This document shows, one piece after another, positions 30,658 to 43,180 of a stretch of DNA of 64,000 bases. Under the pieces are notes generated by a model, which saw nothing but the letters and a program-made list of their open reading frames with translations, had not been told where the DNA came from and did no database searches. The DNA is from Tubulanus polymorphus (Eukaryota; Nemertea; Palaeonemertea; Tubulaniformes; Tubulanidae). The stretch is taken from the NCBI RefSeq assembly GCF_964204645.1, contig NC_134025.1, positions 17,886,001 to 17,950,000 on the forward strand. The letters are read 5' to 3'. Position numbers and translations under genes: made by a program. Numbering within the stretch: position 1 is the first letter of the stretch; the number at the start of each line of letters is the position of its first letter.

Positions 30658-32907
30658 TTTTATATTAACAGAAGTAGAAAATGATGATAAAACTAATTGG
30701 GAAAGCGCAATTATGAGTTTAGAAGATGATGCTCCAATTGGTTATTTCTTTGTAATTGATTTAGAATATCCTAATGATGATATAAAATTAAAATATAAAA
30801 ACTTACCATATTGCCCAGAACATTAAGCCGTAGATGATAGTTATCTAAATGAATACCAGAAAAAAATAAAACTGAACGACCATGTTTTTACAGAAAAATT
30901 GATATTAACACAAAATAATGAATGTAATAATATTGTTCATTATAGAATATTAAGATTTTATCTAAAACAAGGAATGAAATTAAAGAAAGTACATAGAAAT
31001 ATTGAATTTAATCAATCGAAGTGGTCCGAAAAATATATAGATTTCAATACTCAACAGAAAACAATATCTAAAACAGATTTTGAAAAAGATTTTTTTTAAA
31101 TAAATGAATAATAGTTTTTATGGAAACATGTGAACATATTAGAAATAGAAATGATATTGAATTAGTAAGTAATTCTGAACGATTGAGACATTTACAATCG
31201 AGTCCTGGACACTTAGGAAATAAAAGATTTGAAGATTATTCAACAGCAGAACAATTAAAAAGAACGTCAATGAAATCTAATAAACCAATATTCATTGGTT
31301 CAACTGTTTTAGAAATATCAAAATTATTAATGTACGATTTTTATTATAATGTTTTACAACCACTTTTTGGGGAAAAGCATATAGAAATCTTATATTTTGA
31401 TTCTGTAATAGCTGATACTCCAATATTATTAAAATACAATAATGAAATGTTAATTAAAAGAATTTCAGAAATAATTCCTAAACAAAATGAACTTTATATT
31501 TCGTATGGTGAAAAAGAATTAATATAAATTAATGAATAAATGGATGGACAAAAAATGAATGGGAAAAATTAAAGAATATAATGAGACATAAAACAAATAG
31601 GAAAATCTATAGAGTTAGAACTAAATTACGGTTTGTAGATGTTACTGAAGATCATAGTTTAATTAAACAAAATCGTGATAAAACCAACTGATATAGAAAT
31701 TGGAGATGAATTATTACATAAAAAATTCTATTCAAGAATGAATCATATGTCATTTGATGAAATAATTAATAATATCTGTAACATTAGAAGAAAAAGAATA
31801 TTTTATCAAAGGATTCTTTATGGGAGATGGTTCAGCAGGTGTTTATAAATATGTTAATTGCACAAAATATTGTTGGTATTTATGTAATCAAGATTTGAAA
31901 TTATTAGGAAGAATTAAAAAATACTGTGAAGAAGTTTATTCACACAAAGTTTTTAAAATCATAGATATTATGAAATCATCAGCAGTTTATAGAATATATG
32001 TAAATAATCCTAAAGATTTAGCAATTAAATATAATGATGAATTCTATATTCACGCAATAGTAAAAAGCAATACTTCAACAAAATAAAAGGTAGTCCCAGA
32101 TTATGTATTAAATGCAAAATATAATTCAAGAAAATGGTTCTTCGTTGGATTCTACGCAGCAGATGGTTTAAAAAAATATACAAAAACAAAAACTTTCATT
32201 TGCTCAAAAAATAAAAGTTGCTATATCAGGATTGATTAAATATTTTATGCAATTCAGTAGGTTTTAATATGAATATTGGATTAATTAAATCTAAACCGAA
32301 AATATTTAAATTAAGGTATGTTGAAAAAGAATTAACTGAAGAAGTTAGAGATTCATTTGAAATATATAACCCAACAGATGATGTATATGATTCAACGACT
32401 GAAGATGGTACATTTAATTGTGGATTTCCATTAGTTTGCTTAAATACAGATGCTTACATACTAAATCAAGACAAAATCAAGACAAATAACATATCAAAAG
32501 ACTTAAAAACATTAAAACATCATTTTGACTTTAGCAATTATCCAAAAGATCATGAATTATTTAGCAACGATAATACAAAAATTCCTGGATAGTTTAAAGA
32601 TGAATCAGGGAGTGATGAAATGATTGAATTTGTTGGGATAAGAAGCAAAATGTATAGTTATAGAACTAAAGATCATGAAGCTAAAAAGTTAAAAGGAATA
32701 ACAAAGCATGTGGTGGATGAACATATAGAATTTCAAGATTATATTAAGTGTTTATATAAATCAATAGTAATGAAACATAAAATGAATTGTTTAAGATCAG
32801 AAGATCACGAGATGTACATTAATGAATTTGAAAAAAACTAGCTTAAATTCGATGATAAAAGATATATTTTGGATGATGGAATAAAAACATAACATAACGG
32901 TTATTAA
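30658..32907 (+). pseudogene. DNA polymerase B with inserted intein (D copy)
   Basis: Extein part 1 (30658-31401) runs from just before GYFFVIDLEYP through the KKVHRNIEFNQSKW block and the Pol B region to IEILYFD. It has stops near 30826 and 31097 and a damaged NNSFYG region. The intein occupies 31402-32445. Extein part 2 starts TDAYIL (the usual TDSYIL with Ser to Ala) and runs to the YGY-like end near 32907, with stops near 32590, 32839 and 32892. Insertion is exactly in motif C, between the D and T of YFDTDS. Confidence 0.9.
31402..32445 (+). pseudogene. Intein with LAGLIDADG homing endonuclease in polymerase motif C
   Basis: Nominally 348 codons. Block A: SVIADTPILLKYNN, with Ser as residue 1. 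Block B: FVDVTEDHSLIK (the TxxH pattern) near 31630-31670. LAGLIDADG motif 1: FIKGFFMGDGSAG near 31804-31840. Motif 2: FFVGFYAADG near 32136-32166. Block F: VYDSTTEDGTFNCG, ending VCLN before the +1 Thr. Insertion at YFD/TDS matches the known pol-c intein site of archaeal and viral family B polymerases. A stop at 31525-31527, frameshifts near 31680 and 31790, one near 32085, and others near 32215-32260 show it is decayed. The penultimate residue is Leu, not the usual His. Confidence 0.88.
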
Positions 32908-34217
32908 AACCGTATCAATATCATCATACTCGAAATCACTATTGGCTTCTTCATTTTCATCTAATTGTTTTTCTATAATTTCTTTAGGTTCCGTCACTTC
33001 ATTTTTCTCATTTAAATAAAATTCTATATTATTCAACATTTCATCTCGCTCTTTTTGTTTCTTTTTCTTTGTTAATTCATCAAATGGAATTATAATATCG
33101 ATGTTTAAATAATTTACAATGTTATTTCAAAAGAATTCATAATTTATTGAATCTGTTATTTCATCATCCGCACAATATTTTAATATTTTTATGAATGTTT
33201 CTTTTGTATTTTTCAAATCTTCTTTTGTTAATTTAGGTTTTTTATAATAATCGTTAAATAATAAATATAAATACATTTTCTTTCCTTTTGTGTCACATGT
33301 TAATGGCATAATTTTTTTTATTATATCTTTCTTAGTTATTTCACCATTTTTATTTTCTGTCATTTTCATTTTTTCAAGCAATTGCATATATTCTAGTGTT
33401 TGATCTTCTGTAGAAAATATTTTAAAGATTTCATCTAGATATTTTAGTTTTGGTTCTATTAGAAAATCTCTAGTTTTTCCATCAGCCCATAAATTTCTAT
33501 GCCATCCACATTCATTACAAAATATCATAGAATCTTCTTGTTTTAGATACTCGTAAATACATTGTGGGAATTTTTTTCTATCATATCTTGGCAATAGATG
33601 TTCATTAAGTTCTTGGTATTTACTTACGTTTACTTATGTTTTATTGTTTTATTATGTAGATTTGAATTGCTTGTTGTAATATTCAATATTAACAATAATA
33701 TGTTTTTCTTACTAATTCATTATATTGTTTTTCTAAATTTTCAAGTGTTTCTTTATTATCTGGTAACGTTTTCTCATATTTTATTTTTTCCAACATATTA
33801 TTTTTTCTTTCATTTAATTCTGCTTCAAATTTATAAGAAATTTTATTTAAATGTACTTCATTTAATTGGTGTTTCTCCCAATCTTCTATATTTTCAGGAC
33901 TAAATTTTATTCGACAATGCTCACAGAAATGATTCTTTGTATTATTCTTGTCATAAAATAAAAAAGGTCTTTCCCAAATAGGTTCAACTTCAACCGAATT
34001 ATTAAAACTCTCGTTACTATCAACATTAACTATTAAGTCATTAAATTTACACGTCTCTGAATGTTTTTAAAAATAATTTCTAGAGAATGTTTTATTACAA
34101 TTTGGACAGTTAAATTTTAGGGGGTTTATAATTTTCATCATGTTTTTTCATATGTCGAGCCATATTACCTTTTCTGTCAAGTTCACCACAAATTTCACAT
34201 TCTATCTTCTCGTCCAT
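32905..34217 (-). pseudogene. C2H2 zinc-finger protein gene (D copy), broken
   Basis: Homologue of 28739-30052, starting at 34217 (MDEKI) and running towards the polymerase end. The CECxxC-type first finger, the CNEC pair (CNECGWHRNLWADG, ~33500), the helical region (33127-33594) and the acidic tail (DFEYDDID near 32920) are readable. Several frameshifts lie between 33600 and 34100. Convergent with the polymerase, as in C. Confidence 0.7.
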
Positions 34218-34287
34218 TTATTAAGGAAAAATTGTATTAAAATTAATTTTTAGTGGTTCGAGGTAATTTTTTTTGTGTAATAGATAA

Positions 34288-34526
34288 TGGTTGAATTAAA
34301 AGAATATAGAATATTTGTTGATTCTAGAAAACTGTTAAATTATAAATCACATAATTTACTAATTAAATTAGATAAAGAATTTAAAAATTGTGTAGATTTA
34401 AAATAAGTAAATATAAGTTTATGTAATTCTTTTTATAATATATCGGATAAAATTATTGATCATAGATTGTATATGGTTCAGGAAAAAAATAAAAGGTATC
34501 ATCTATATCGAAAAGCAGGGTTATAG
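34288..34526 (+). pseudogene. Penton-like gene fragment (D copy)
   Basis: It starts MVELKEYRIFVDSRK and keeps NISLCNSFYNISDK, with a TAA in place of Leu at ~34405. Homology stops at about 34526, the fragment edge. Confidence 0.65.
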
Positions 34527-36336
34527 ACGGACGCCGGGCGCCACAGGCGCCCGGAGGACGTCCGTTTGGTAAACGCGTATATGTGGATACTACGAAGTGT
34601 CTTCTTAACCGATTCTGACTAGCTGACAAAGTCAGGAAAAAATGACGCCACTTGACGTCCGAGTTGAATCTCATGGGGGAAATCGGAAGTAGAATTACGT
34701 CACGCTAAAATCCGGCAGCGAAATAACAGATAAAATCCGGCAACTTTTGGATCAGGTGATTTCAGAATGTATTAATTTTTTGATATTTAGAACAAGATTG
34801 GGTTGTTGAATAGTTTAACAATGAACTGCGTTCATGGAACGAGTTGAAAATAGCTGAAATTCCCTTATGTAACAAAATTTCAGGAGTCATTATTACGTCA
34901 GTTTGTGTCGGTATTTAGTTGTACTGTGGGCCTCGCGGGCGTATTCTGAGTTGCCTTTCTTTTCGGAGTCATGAGAAAAATCGAGTTAGTTGATAATGCG
35001 ATTTGTACCCATTCTTACCCATTCCCCTGTTGCCTCGGGTCGGATTTGGAGGGTGTTGATTGGTTGAGTTTAGTATCGTTTAGTATCAAGCACCCCGGAC
35101 CGGATGCCACGTGCGAGTTGTTTATGAATGTGACGTCACCCTGTCAATCACTTCCGGGTCATCCCTTGTCACGCTCCGGATAATCGTCGTTTTCCCTTTG
35201 TAATTAAATTAGAGTCACCTGATATTTCCCGAATAGGTAATCGTGAATATTTTATAGTTCTGAAGTGCATGAGAACGTTTATGAAGAAATCCGGAGTGGA
35301 AATTAGCTGTGAGCGTTTTATCCGGGTTCGAAGCGCGCGCCAGTTGCCGAGACCGGCTTCTACGCGCCCTTCCCTCCCTTCCCGTTCAAAGGAAAGAATT
35401 TTTCTGCCGGTTTCTATTATTTTATCTATTAACCTCAGAAAGAAGCTTTCAGGAAATGTTTACTTGAAAGGAATCGGTGAAGAAACGAAGATTTTAGAGC
35501 CGTTTGAAAGTTCGAACCGAGCACAGTCATTCATGCGGCGCGAAATCAACAAAAAGCGTGGCGCGACACTCCGGGGTCGGCAATCTCTCCATAAAAGGTG
35601 TGCGATTCGCCGACTCGACGACAGTCTTCTCTCGACCGTTGAGGGGTTAAGTAGAAGAGTAGTTGCAGCAAGATGTAAGTGGTTGAGTTTCGTTGTGTGT
35701 TCGCCCTGCCGGGCTGTGGCGCTGTATGGGCGCGTTATTAGTTGAAGGGCCTGTAATACGTACGCGTCGTAGTTGAGTCGTCCGTACCTTTGTGTATATA
35801 GTAAAACAAGTCCCCAACACTTTTCCGAGGGGATGTGTGTCCCTAGGAAGTCGTATTTTAACGTTCAACGCCCTATGATACGGGAATAAGTGGATAAATA
35901 AAAGTTATACATGCAATGTTAATGTGTCGGGACCCGAGGCGAGTTAGTCGTATCGCTCGGACGTTAGTGCGTATACCCGCGTGTAGTAGTAGGCCTAGCA
36001 GTATGTCTGGTCGTTCGTATACAGATGATGTTCAAGGTTGTGGGCCGACAATAAAGTTTGGTTGAATTGAATTGGTGTAGAGAAGCGCTAGTGTGATGGT
36101 GTAAAGTCCCGGGTGTTGTCATGTACACGCGTATAAGTTATATTTTGTGGAGGGAGGCGACCTCGTTTAATAGTGTGTAATAAATTTATGTTCCCGTGAC
36201 GTTTTGTATGACGAACCTTGAGTCGCGTGCTTCGCGAAAGTTTCGGTGTGGGATAATTAAGTCCGTGTATATATAAAAGAGTTATTTCCTTCTTTCTCAC
36301 TGATACGCCCCCGCTGAGCTGATGGGAGCGACAGTA
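34527..36336. other. Unassigned GC-richer DNA
   Basis: It begins with a strong GC hairpin (34528-34570). A TATA-like CCATAAAAGG lies at ~35590 before an initiator-like TTCTCTCGACC. At ~36048-36075 an AATAAAGTTTGGTTGAATTGAATTGG tail-like sequence resembles the retroelement tail near 6960. No reading frame here looks like a known protein. It may be an LTR or short retroelement remnant, but I cannot show that. Confidence 0.3.
34528..34570. repeat. GC-rich hairpin at the Maverick D edge
   Basis: ACGGACGCCGGGCGCC pairs imperfectly with GGCGCCCGGAGGACGTCCGT. It sits exactly where Maverick homology ends. Confidence 0.6.
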
Positions 36337-39300
36337 CACTGAAAAAAATTTTTTACTGCTGAATATCGCGGTAAATTTACTAATATTCACGAGATGTTCT
36401 GCATAAACATAAATATTTGGTATAAATACATTTTTTATAGTAAATTAGATTAATAAAATTACATAAATTACTATTTTCGTGGTAAAATAACCGAAATAAA
36501 AAAATTCTGATTACTGCAAGAAACGCCAATAGTTATCGCAATACGAATATTCAGAACGTCTATTGTTGTATAGAAATATCTCGATTAATTTATTATTGAT
36601 TCGACTGGTTGTCGATTCTATTCTTAATTGATGGGATTCGAACTCAATATTCGCGTGTGATGACACATGCGGCGCGGAAGTTGGAAGTTTTTTTGTAGCA
36701 CGGAACGAGAAGAAAACTCAACGCGTGAACGATCTAACGTTGAAATATAGAATTGGTAATATCATTCCGGGTAAGTACGGTTTATCTTTCGAAATGCAAG
36801 TATTAGTAACAGATAAGAACACCGACCAATGTCATTTTAGTTAAGGAAATTGGGGACCGAAACTTTTTATTTAGCAGAGGCCGGCTAAAAAAACACATTT
36901 TTTCGCTACAACATTCCTATTATGTCTATGGTTTCTTTGCAGGCCTATAGGCCTATGAGGATTGATAATATATTCCCTTTGGATGCTTAAGTCGACTCTT
37001 TTCTTGAGTTGAATGACAAAATGATTATTATTGTCTACTGCGGGATTCGACCCTAACTAATTGAACTATGGACTAATACTTAGTTTCGGTTACACAGACA
37101 CTTTTTTCATGAGCGATATTATCAAGGTCGTTGATGCATGTATATTTTACTTCCTGGTTTGTCAAGGAGTGCACGAAAGAAGGTTTGTGTAACTATTGCT
37201 TTACAATAGAACTTTTTAAATTGAAACAAATACTTTCAGAGTAAGATATACCTGGCAGTCTGGTGAACTTGCCTGGTAAATCAATCAATCAAATTAGGGG
37301 TTTTAATACGAATTGTTGGCTGTTCTTTAACCAAGTCCAAAAAAGTGCACGATCAATCACCTGAGGTGAGGCTGTTCTGTTCACTGTTTAGTTTCACAAA
37401 CAAGTTCACAACTCGTAAATCGAATTAGGATAATTGAATTAACGAATAATTTAAATCTATTGAAGAGTTAAACCTTGTTGTAAAACTGGACCCTTGAGAC
37501 TGGTTATAAACTTGTCGCCAATTAGGTCATTGGATTCTAAGGTGAACTTATATGGTGACTGAGTATGGTGGGAATTTTCACCTGCTCAAAAAGAATTCCC
37601 AAATTCAAACACTTGGTTATGATTTTAAATATTAGGCCTATTCCTATTTTCTGATGTTTATATTTATTTTATATAGGCCTGTATCGCTCAATACTGGACT
37701 AGGAGTCGATCTTCTACTGTAGATATGTATTCTTGCCGTGATTGCCAGTTTTCATCTAATTCAACTAAGTTTTATGTGGACCATTGTATGCTACATAAAA
37801 GTCTGCCTAACTTTAAGTTCAGTTGTGGTGTTGAAGGATGTACAAGAACATTTGCATTGCATTCTACATGAACATAAACAGCATGTTCGAGCAATATTGA
37901 AGGAAGTTCAAACTCATGTTGATGACGTGAAAAACATCACTCCACAAGTGGATGCAGTATTGCCATTGTTGGTTGCGTATTTTGGTGAAACACTCTCAGA
38001 TATCATCAGGGTATACGGTGTAAGTAACAATTTTGTTAAACATGAGGGAAAAACTATTTTTTAAGGGAAATTTTTGTCTAATACCTCCTAATTCGTGCAT
38101 TTATAATGTTGGTGTATTAAATGGGCAAGGACGAATCCCAGCTGAAAATCTGTATTTCTAATCTGTATACTATCTAAGACTTGGTAGTGGTGTTGCTTCC
38201 TTATAACTATGATTAGATTAGACAATTTTACCGGCTAACAAAGCTAATTGCTATGATCTTTTTTCAGGAATTGTGTCTCTACCATATGAATGTAAAACTC
38301 ATTTCAGATACAATGTTTTTTTGTTTAGATTGATGGAAACAGGGAGAGAATTGGTCAGGACAGAAGCCAACCAATGACGCCATTTGTTGCTGTTATTGGT
38401 AGGTTACATAAAAGATAATTTTAAAAACCCTCCAACTAAAACTTGTTTTATATGGTACAATTTGTTTTATATTGGAGAAATTTGCTCGCAAACTTTAGAA
38501 TGAATAATTTCAAAAATGTCTGTAGTTTTTGGCCAAAATGCTATCATAATTAGTTTTTTTCAAATACATACACAATTTTTTATTAAATACACTCATACCA
38601 TGTAATGTTTTTATTTTCAGGTAACAGCAAATTATTCCAGTGGTTTGTTCTACGTCGTTGTTGACGGTGTCATAGTTAATGATCACATCGAGAAGCTGTC
38701 AGATGCCATAAAATGTCATTTGCCCTTTATTTCGTGCTCAATATTGAATATCCGCGCACAATCAGCAAAACATAAGACTTGTCCAGCGCTACATTCAGAA
38801 GATTGAACCAGACAATAACATACAACCAACCTCTTATAATTGTTTGACTTCTGTCTACATAATCTGAAGGTGTCTTACCAAGTCAAAAGTTTAGTCAATT
38901 TTAAGAGACCCAAAGGAGTCTTACCAAGTTAAGTTTAGTAAATTTTAAGAGATCCAAAGAAGTCTTAAAGAAGTTAAAATTTTAGTAAGTAAGATTGATG
39001 GACTAAGTGTCTCCATTGGATAATGGCTGTTTATATATACTTCATACTTGAACAATTACTATATTAAAAATTGATGAAGTTAGGTAGCATTAGTTGAGTT
39101 GTTTAATTTAATTTCTATTTTGAAATTAAATATGTGATTCAATATGAAAAATAGTAGTTTTGTTCCCATTTGTGATTATTTGCTACTTATTTCATTTCCA
39201 TTCGTGTTGATGTTAAACGAGCTAAAGGGATTGTGTTTTTAAATACATGCATTAATTGAATGTGAATACAGTATCATGATCTTGTCGAGTCACTGAGTTG

Positions 39301-39920
39301 AAAAATATAGATCAAAGGCTTGTAACCAATATAGCCTTGCACTAAGATAAACATAGGCGCAATTAGTGTTAACTAAAGATACTTGACACATACATGTATT
39401 TTATGGAAAAATATAGACAGATATAATTTATAAAGATTTTATTTCAATTTTGACTTAATGCTGATGGTAAATTCAGATTTTTCAATTCGGATGAAATATT
39501 TGGTCCTTTTAACCTGGAACCATATAAATTATTATTCAATTCGGATTTTTCCTAATTCGGAGAAATCTGTGCGGTCCCTAGTCATCCGAATTAACTGAGT
39601 TCTTCTAAGCCGAGTAAATTTATTCTATTCAAGTTGTATTGGCATCAATTTTGACTCTAATATTTTAGTAAATTTACAATAATATTTGGTTCAGTGTTTT
39701 GATAATTTGGTAAAATCACTACTAAATATTGGTATTTTATGCCAGATACTTTACCAAATGCTTGGTAATAATACCACTAGCTTTAGATAAATATATCGTT
39801 AAGTTACTAAAAGGAAAAAGTATTTACATTGAACCAGAAGCTAGTATTTTTACTAAAATATTTGGTCAACTTTGCTGCCAATATTTTTTTGGTAAATTTA
39901 CCAATATATTTTTTACAGTG
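36337..39920 (+). mobile_element. 3.6 kb DNA transposon with CACTG..CAGTG ends (CACTA-like?)
   Basis: It starts CACTGAAAAAAATTTTTTACT and ends TATTTTTTACAGTG, both flanked by TA. Sub-terminal DNA is full of TTTACCAAA/TTTGGTAAA-type motifs. It contains C2H2-type coding remnants but no recognisable transposase. The termini suggest the EnSpm/CACTA group; the 2-bp flank is not decisive. 36342-37724 and 38065-39900 show no other gene apart from a ~60-codon block near 38617-38810. Confidence 0.55.
37725..38064 (+). pseudogene. C2H2-like protein remnant in the CACTG transposon
   Basis: From the ATG at 37725 one frame reads YSCRDCQFSSN..HCMLH and CGVEGCTRTFALH, two zinc-finger-like units, then stops. 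The other frame continues from ~37830 to ~38012, where a GT-type donor follows DIIR. A later block at 38617-38810 (GLFYVVVDGVIVNDHIEK) looks like a further exon. This arrangement recalls zinc-finger proteins carried by some fish and invertebrate transposons. Broken and uncertain. Confidence 0.4.
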
Positions 39921-42061
39921 TAGAGTGTCAACGTAGATAGAGCTGCGTCGCCGTAGTGGAAGAATACGTCAGAGAACAGTTATAGTCGATTAGCCCGTTA
40001 TTACGTACAGTGTATTTCTAATGAAAATAAAGTGTACATCGATTCATTTTCCTTTAAACATGTGGTCATTTAGGTAGATTTTGGTTGTTTGTGGCTTATA
40101 TGTGCGAGTACCCCTGAATTGTGATTGAGCAGGTGTGTTGCGGACTCGGCAGTAGAGGATCATCGGATAAGGCCCCGAGGTCCTTCGAGGTACGATGCAG
40201 CGTTCGTCGGCTTTGTATCCTGTGGCGTTGGACATACTGTCACGCTGGCAGGAGGGATGAGTGACGAGGCTTGAGTCCCTTATAGAATGAGATAGGGCGA
40301 TTCCAGGTCTGGAGTAAGCGCGCGCTGGTTACCGCGTATCATGTTCGGGTTGAGTGGCCAATAACCCTAGGCGTGATGCTGTGTGTGGTAACTTTTCTCA
40401 TCTCAAGCCGTGGGAGTTCCGGGAGCCGCACACCTGAGTGTAGTCGGGGATTTTCGCAATTCTTTAAAGCCACTTCAGTCATCGGAATGTTGAGCACTAT
40501 ATATTTTCCTGTGGAGGTACAACTACCCCTTCTTAACTATACTCACCATATAGTTATGTGGACGCAGGAGGACTCTTGTAACGTCGCCTATATTGCCTAA
40601 AACATTTACCTTTACCAGATTGTTGTACAATACCGATTATCGTTACCGGAGATGAGATACATCTCTCGGTTATTCGTATAAGAGGTGAGGATACATTCGT
40701 AAGAGGAGAGGAGACATTCGTAAAAGTAGAGGATTCGTCAGTATAACTCCAACGATCGTCCAGAAAACACGAACTATACATAACATATATACATGTATAA
40801 ATTTTAGATATCACGTGTCTTTTACGAAGAACTTGTTACATCAATTATTACAAGCACATGTCACATGTACATACACACTAGGTAAAATGCATAGAGCGAG
40901 TAGAACGTTACACTTAGCAACGGGAGCGAATTCAAAATAACAAAGCGCGAAGCAGTCAATCCCAAGCCACGGCACTAAAGAAACGTTTATTTCATAAAAT
41001 CTTTATGACCATAAAACTGCGGTTAGAGATGCGTTAGAGTCGTACGATTTACTCAAAATTCACGGCAGCGCGCGGCCCGCATCGCATATCGGCACAGCAG
41101 CAACATCGCGGTCGGCAAAAACTAATCTCCGTCCCTTCTTTCACCAAATAAGGAATTCGGTACCGCTGGCCACGTGCACTGTTTATTTTGAGCCTTAGAT
41201 TCCCGGTACTTGATATTCCCGGAGGATCACAAACAAATAAATATTTTTCGCTAGAGAAATCAATTTTTGTATTGACATTTTCCTGCTGTATTTAATTCGA
41301 CTTTTTCTTGCAGATTTTTCCGATTGATGTTGACGCGTTCCATTTACCGTAATTGAAAAATTCGTAGTAATCTTCTCGTCTTTCTATTATCAAATGGAGC
41401 TAATTTCTAAATTAACAACCAGGTCAAAATTCTCCAATCTTGCAAAAATACCGCACCGGTATCAGCTTCACCATGTCCATAGTACATTGTGGTTTTACAA
41501 AGTTTAAACCATAACAAATTCTTCATACATTTTAGTAAATCGAAGTAGTAATCTTTTAGCAGACAGTGGTAAACAGACCTAGGTTATCTTTAATTATACA
41601 AGAAATGTTTCAAGTTTTTTTCTTGCAGAAAATTTAATTTCATTTGATCTGTTTCCTAATAATTTTCTAATCTTATGAGCCCAAACTTCAGAAATGAATC
41701 AAAACTTAGAGTTACAGTTTTATCTTCTTTCCATCCAACCCTTACCTCTGTGCCATAAGTTTCCAATTTTCTAAGTTTTAACTAAACATTGATTTAATTT
41801 CTTCATTGATTTAATGCTTTGGGCCCAAATCTAGTACGATTTCAATATGAAACAAAATTGGAGTTATTTTCTTTCCAGTTTCATTGACAACATTAAATGT
41901 GTTCCTTACTAAAGTCACCGACAATATTTTGAGTGTTTTCGTTACACCCGTATACGTGAATGAGGTTGTTTTTGGTCAATTGCTATAAGCTTATGATTTC
42001 TAGCTATGAAAAATTTAATCAAGCATTGACCGTGGCGTCCGTCACTAAGATTTCATCTATT
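39921..42061. other. Unassigned DNA
   Basis: Continuation of the sequence interrupted by the CACTG element, until Maverick E begins. 40670-40735 has a short CATTCGTAAGAGGAGAGGAGA-type tandem repeat. 41280-42060 is AT-rich with no coding signal. No tRNA, rRNA or gene seen. Confidence 0.35.
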
Positions 42062-42065
42062 ACAT

Positions 42066-42598
42066 ATTATAATTTAGATACATTGTGACAAGAAATTAAT
42101 AGAAAAGCCTGGCACAAATTAGGTAGTGGTGCTGGCTTTTAACATTTGATTTTTAAAAAGTGTTAGTTCTGATAAAATAAAGATAAGAATATCTCATAGT
42201 AAAAAATATCAATTTTTAGTTAAAAAACCTATAGCTAAACTGTTAGGAATTACACCAGATAAACTTTATTCAAATGTTGATACTACACCAAATATAATGC
42301 CTTTTACACATTTTTATATTTATTGTAATTTAATTGATCCCACAAAAACATTCGAAGCAACTAAAGATACAATTTTAATTCTGGTTCATTGAATATTCTA
42401 CCATTAAAAAATGTTAAACAATTTTGAACACGAATTAATCATAATTAAGCTGAATGTGATTTTAAACCTTGTATTACACGATTTAATAAATTAGAAGTAA
42501 GCAATCATAATGGATACTTAATTGATTTAAATAATTTTCCTGTAATTTATGAATTAGTTATAAGATGTAAAGAGTATTTTTTATATATATATTTATAA
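42066..42598 (+). pseudogene. Penton-like C-terminal part (E copy)
   Basis: It begins at the YNLDTL block and keeps KPIAKLLGITPD and THFYIYCNLIDPTKTFEAT. Many frameshifts and stops. The natural end RCKE is followed by readthrough. Confidence 0.6.
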
Positions 42599-42605
42599 AT
42601 AAGAA

Positions 42606-42940
42606 TATAACAGTAGGACCGATTATATGTTTTGGATTTGATTTTAAACGTGAGAAAGAAATGAAATTTGATATTTATGATGTAATAACACATAATAAAA
42701 ATATTGCATTTTTAATGAAACCACATTCGATTATGAAACAACAATAAATAAGAAAACTTATAGTGTAGAAAAGATTATTGGTTTAATTAGAAATTTTATG
42801 AATTAGATGAAGATTTTATTATCGATGATATTAAAAGAAAAATAACTGAAATGTAAATGAAACTAACAATGTCATAAATATTGAAATAATAATAAAAAAA
42901 ATAAAAAAATATTTTGAAGATGGTAATTTTTTTTCTTAAT
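42606..42940 (+). pseudogene. Small Maverick protein (E copy), start codon lost
   Basis: Homologue of 27515-27866. The ATG of MNITVGP is changed to AAG, and several deletions shift the frame. Confidence 0.5.
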
Positions 42941-42942
42941 AA

Positions 42943-43160
42943 ATGGCGGATCAGAAGTGGATAATAACTGGTTCATATAATAAAGCATTACTATCAGTTG
43001 GAACTGTTGGTTATACGATGTTATGGAAGAACGGATTCAAATGGGAAATATTAATGTTGACAGATTTGATATAAATGATATTTTAAAATTAACGTTAGCA
43101 GTAACTTTATCTTATTTAGCAATTGATTATTTGGAAAAAAATATATTCCTCCTATTAACG
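42943..43160 (+). pseudogene. Small two-span membrane protein (E copy)
   Basis: Starts MADQKWIITG and keeps LLSVGTVGYTM. Frameshift near 43035, then VDRFDINDILKLTLAVTLS in another frame. Confidence 0.6.
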
Positions 43161-43180
43161 TGTATTTTTTTGTTAAATAA

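Larger units (their letters stand above)
30658..34526 (+). mobile_element. Maverick fragment D (intein-bearing subfamily)
   Basis: Mirror-oriented partner of C: polymerase (with full-length intein) on plus, C2H2 gene on minus, penton start on plus. It begins mid-polymerase at the inverted junction and ends abruptly at ~34526, where GC-rich unrelated DNA begins. Confidence 0.85.

Noticed and set aside
33598-33903. Phe/Leu-rich plus-strand frame
   Set aside because: Antisense of the decayed C2H2 gene (D copy); hydrophobicity comes from complementing Lys/Asn codons.
37035-37085. tRNA-like A-box and B-box (TAGTTCAATTAG and GGGTCGAATCC on minus)
   Set aside because: The boxes are too close together and no cloverleaf with anticodon arm can be drawn. 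At most a tRNA-derived remnant.
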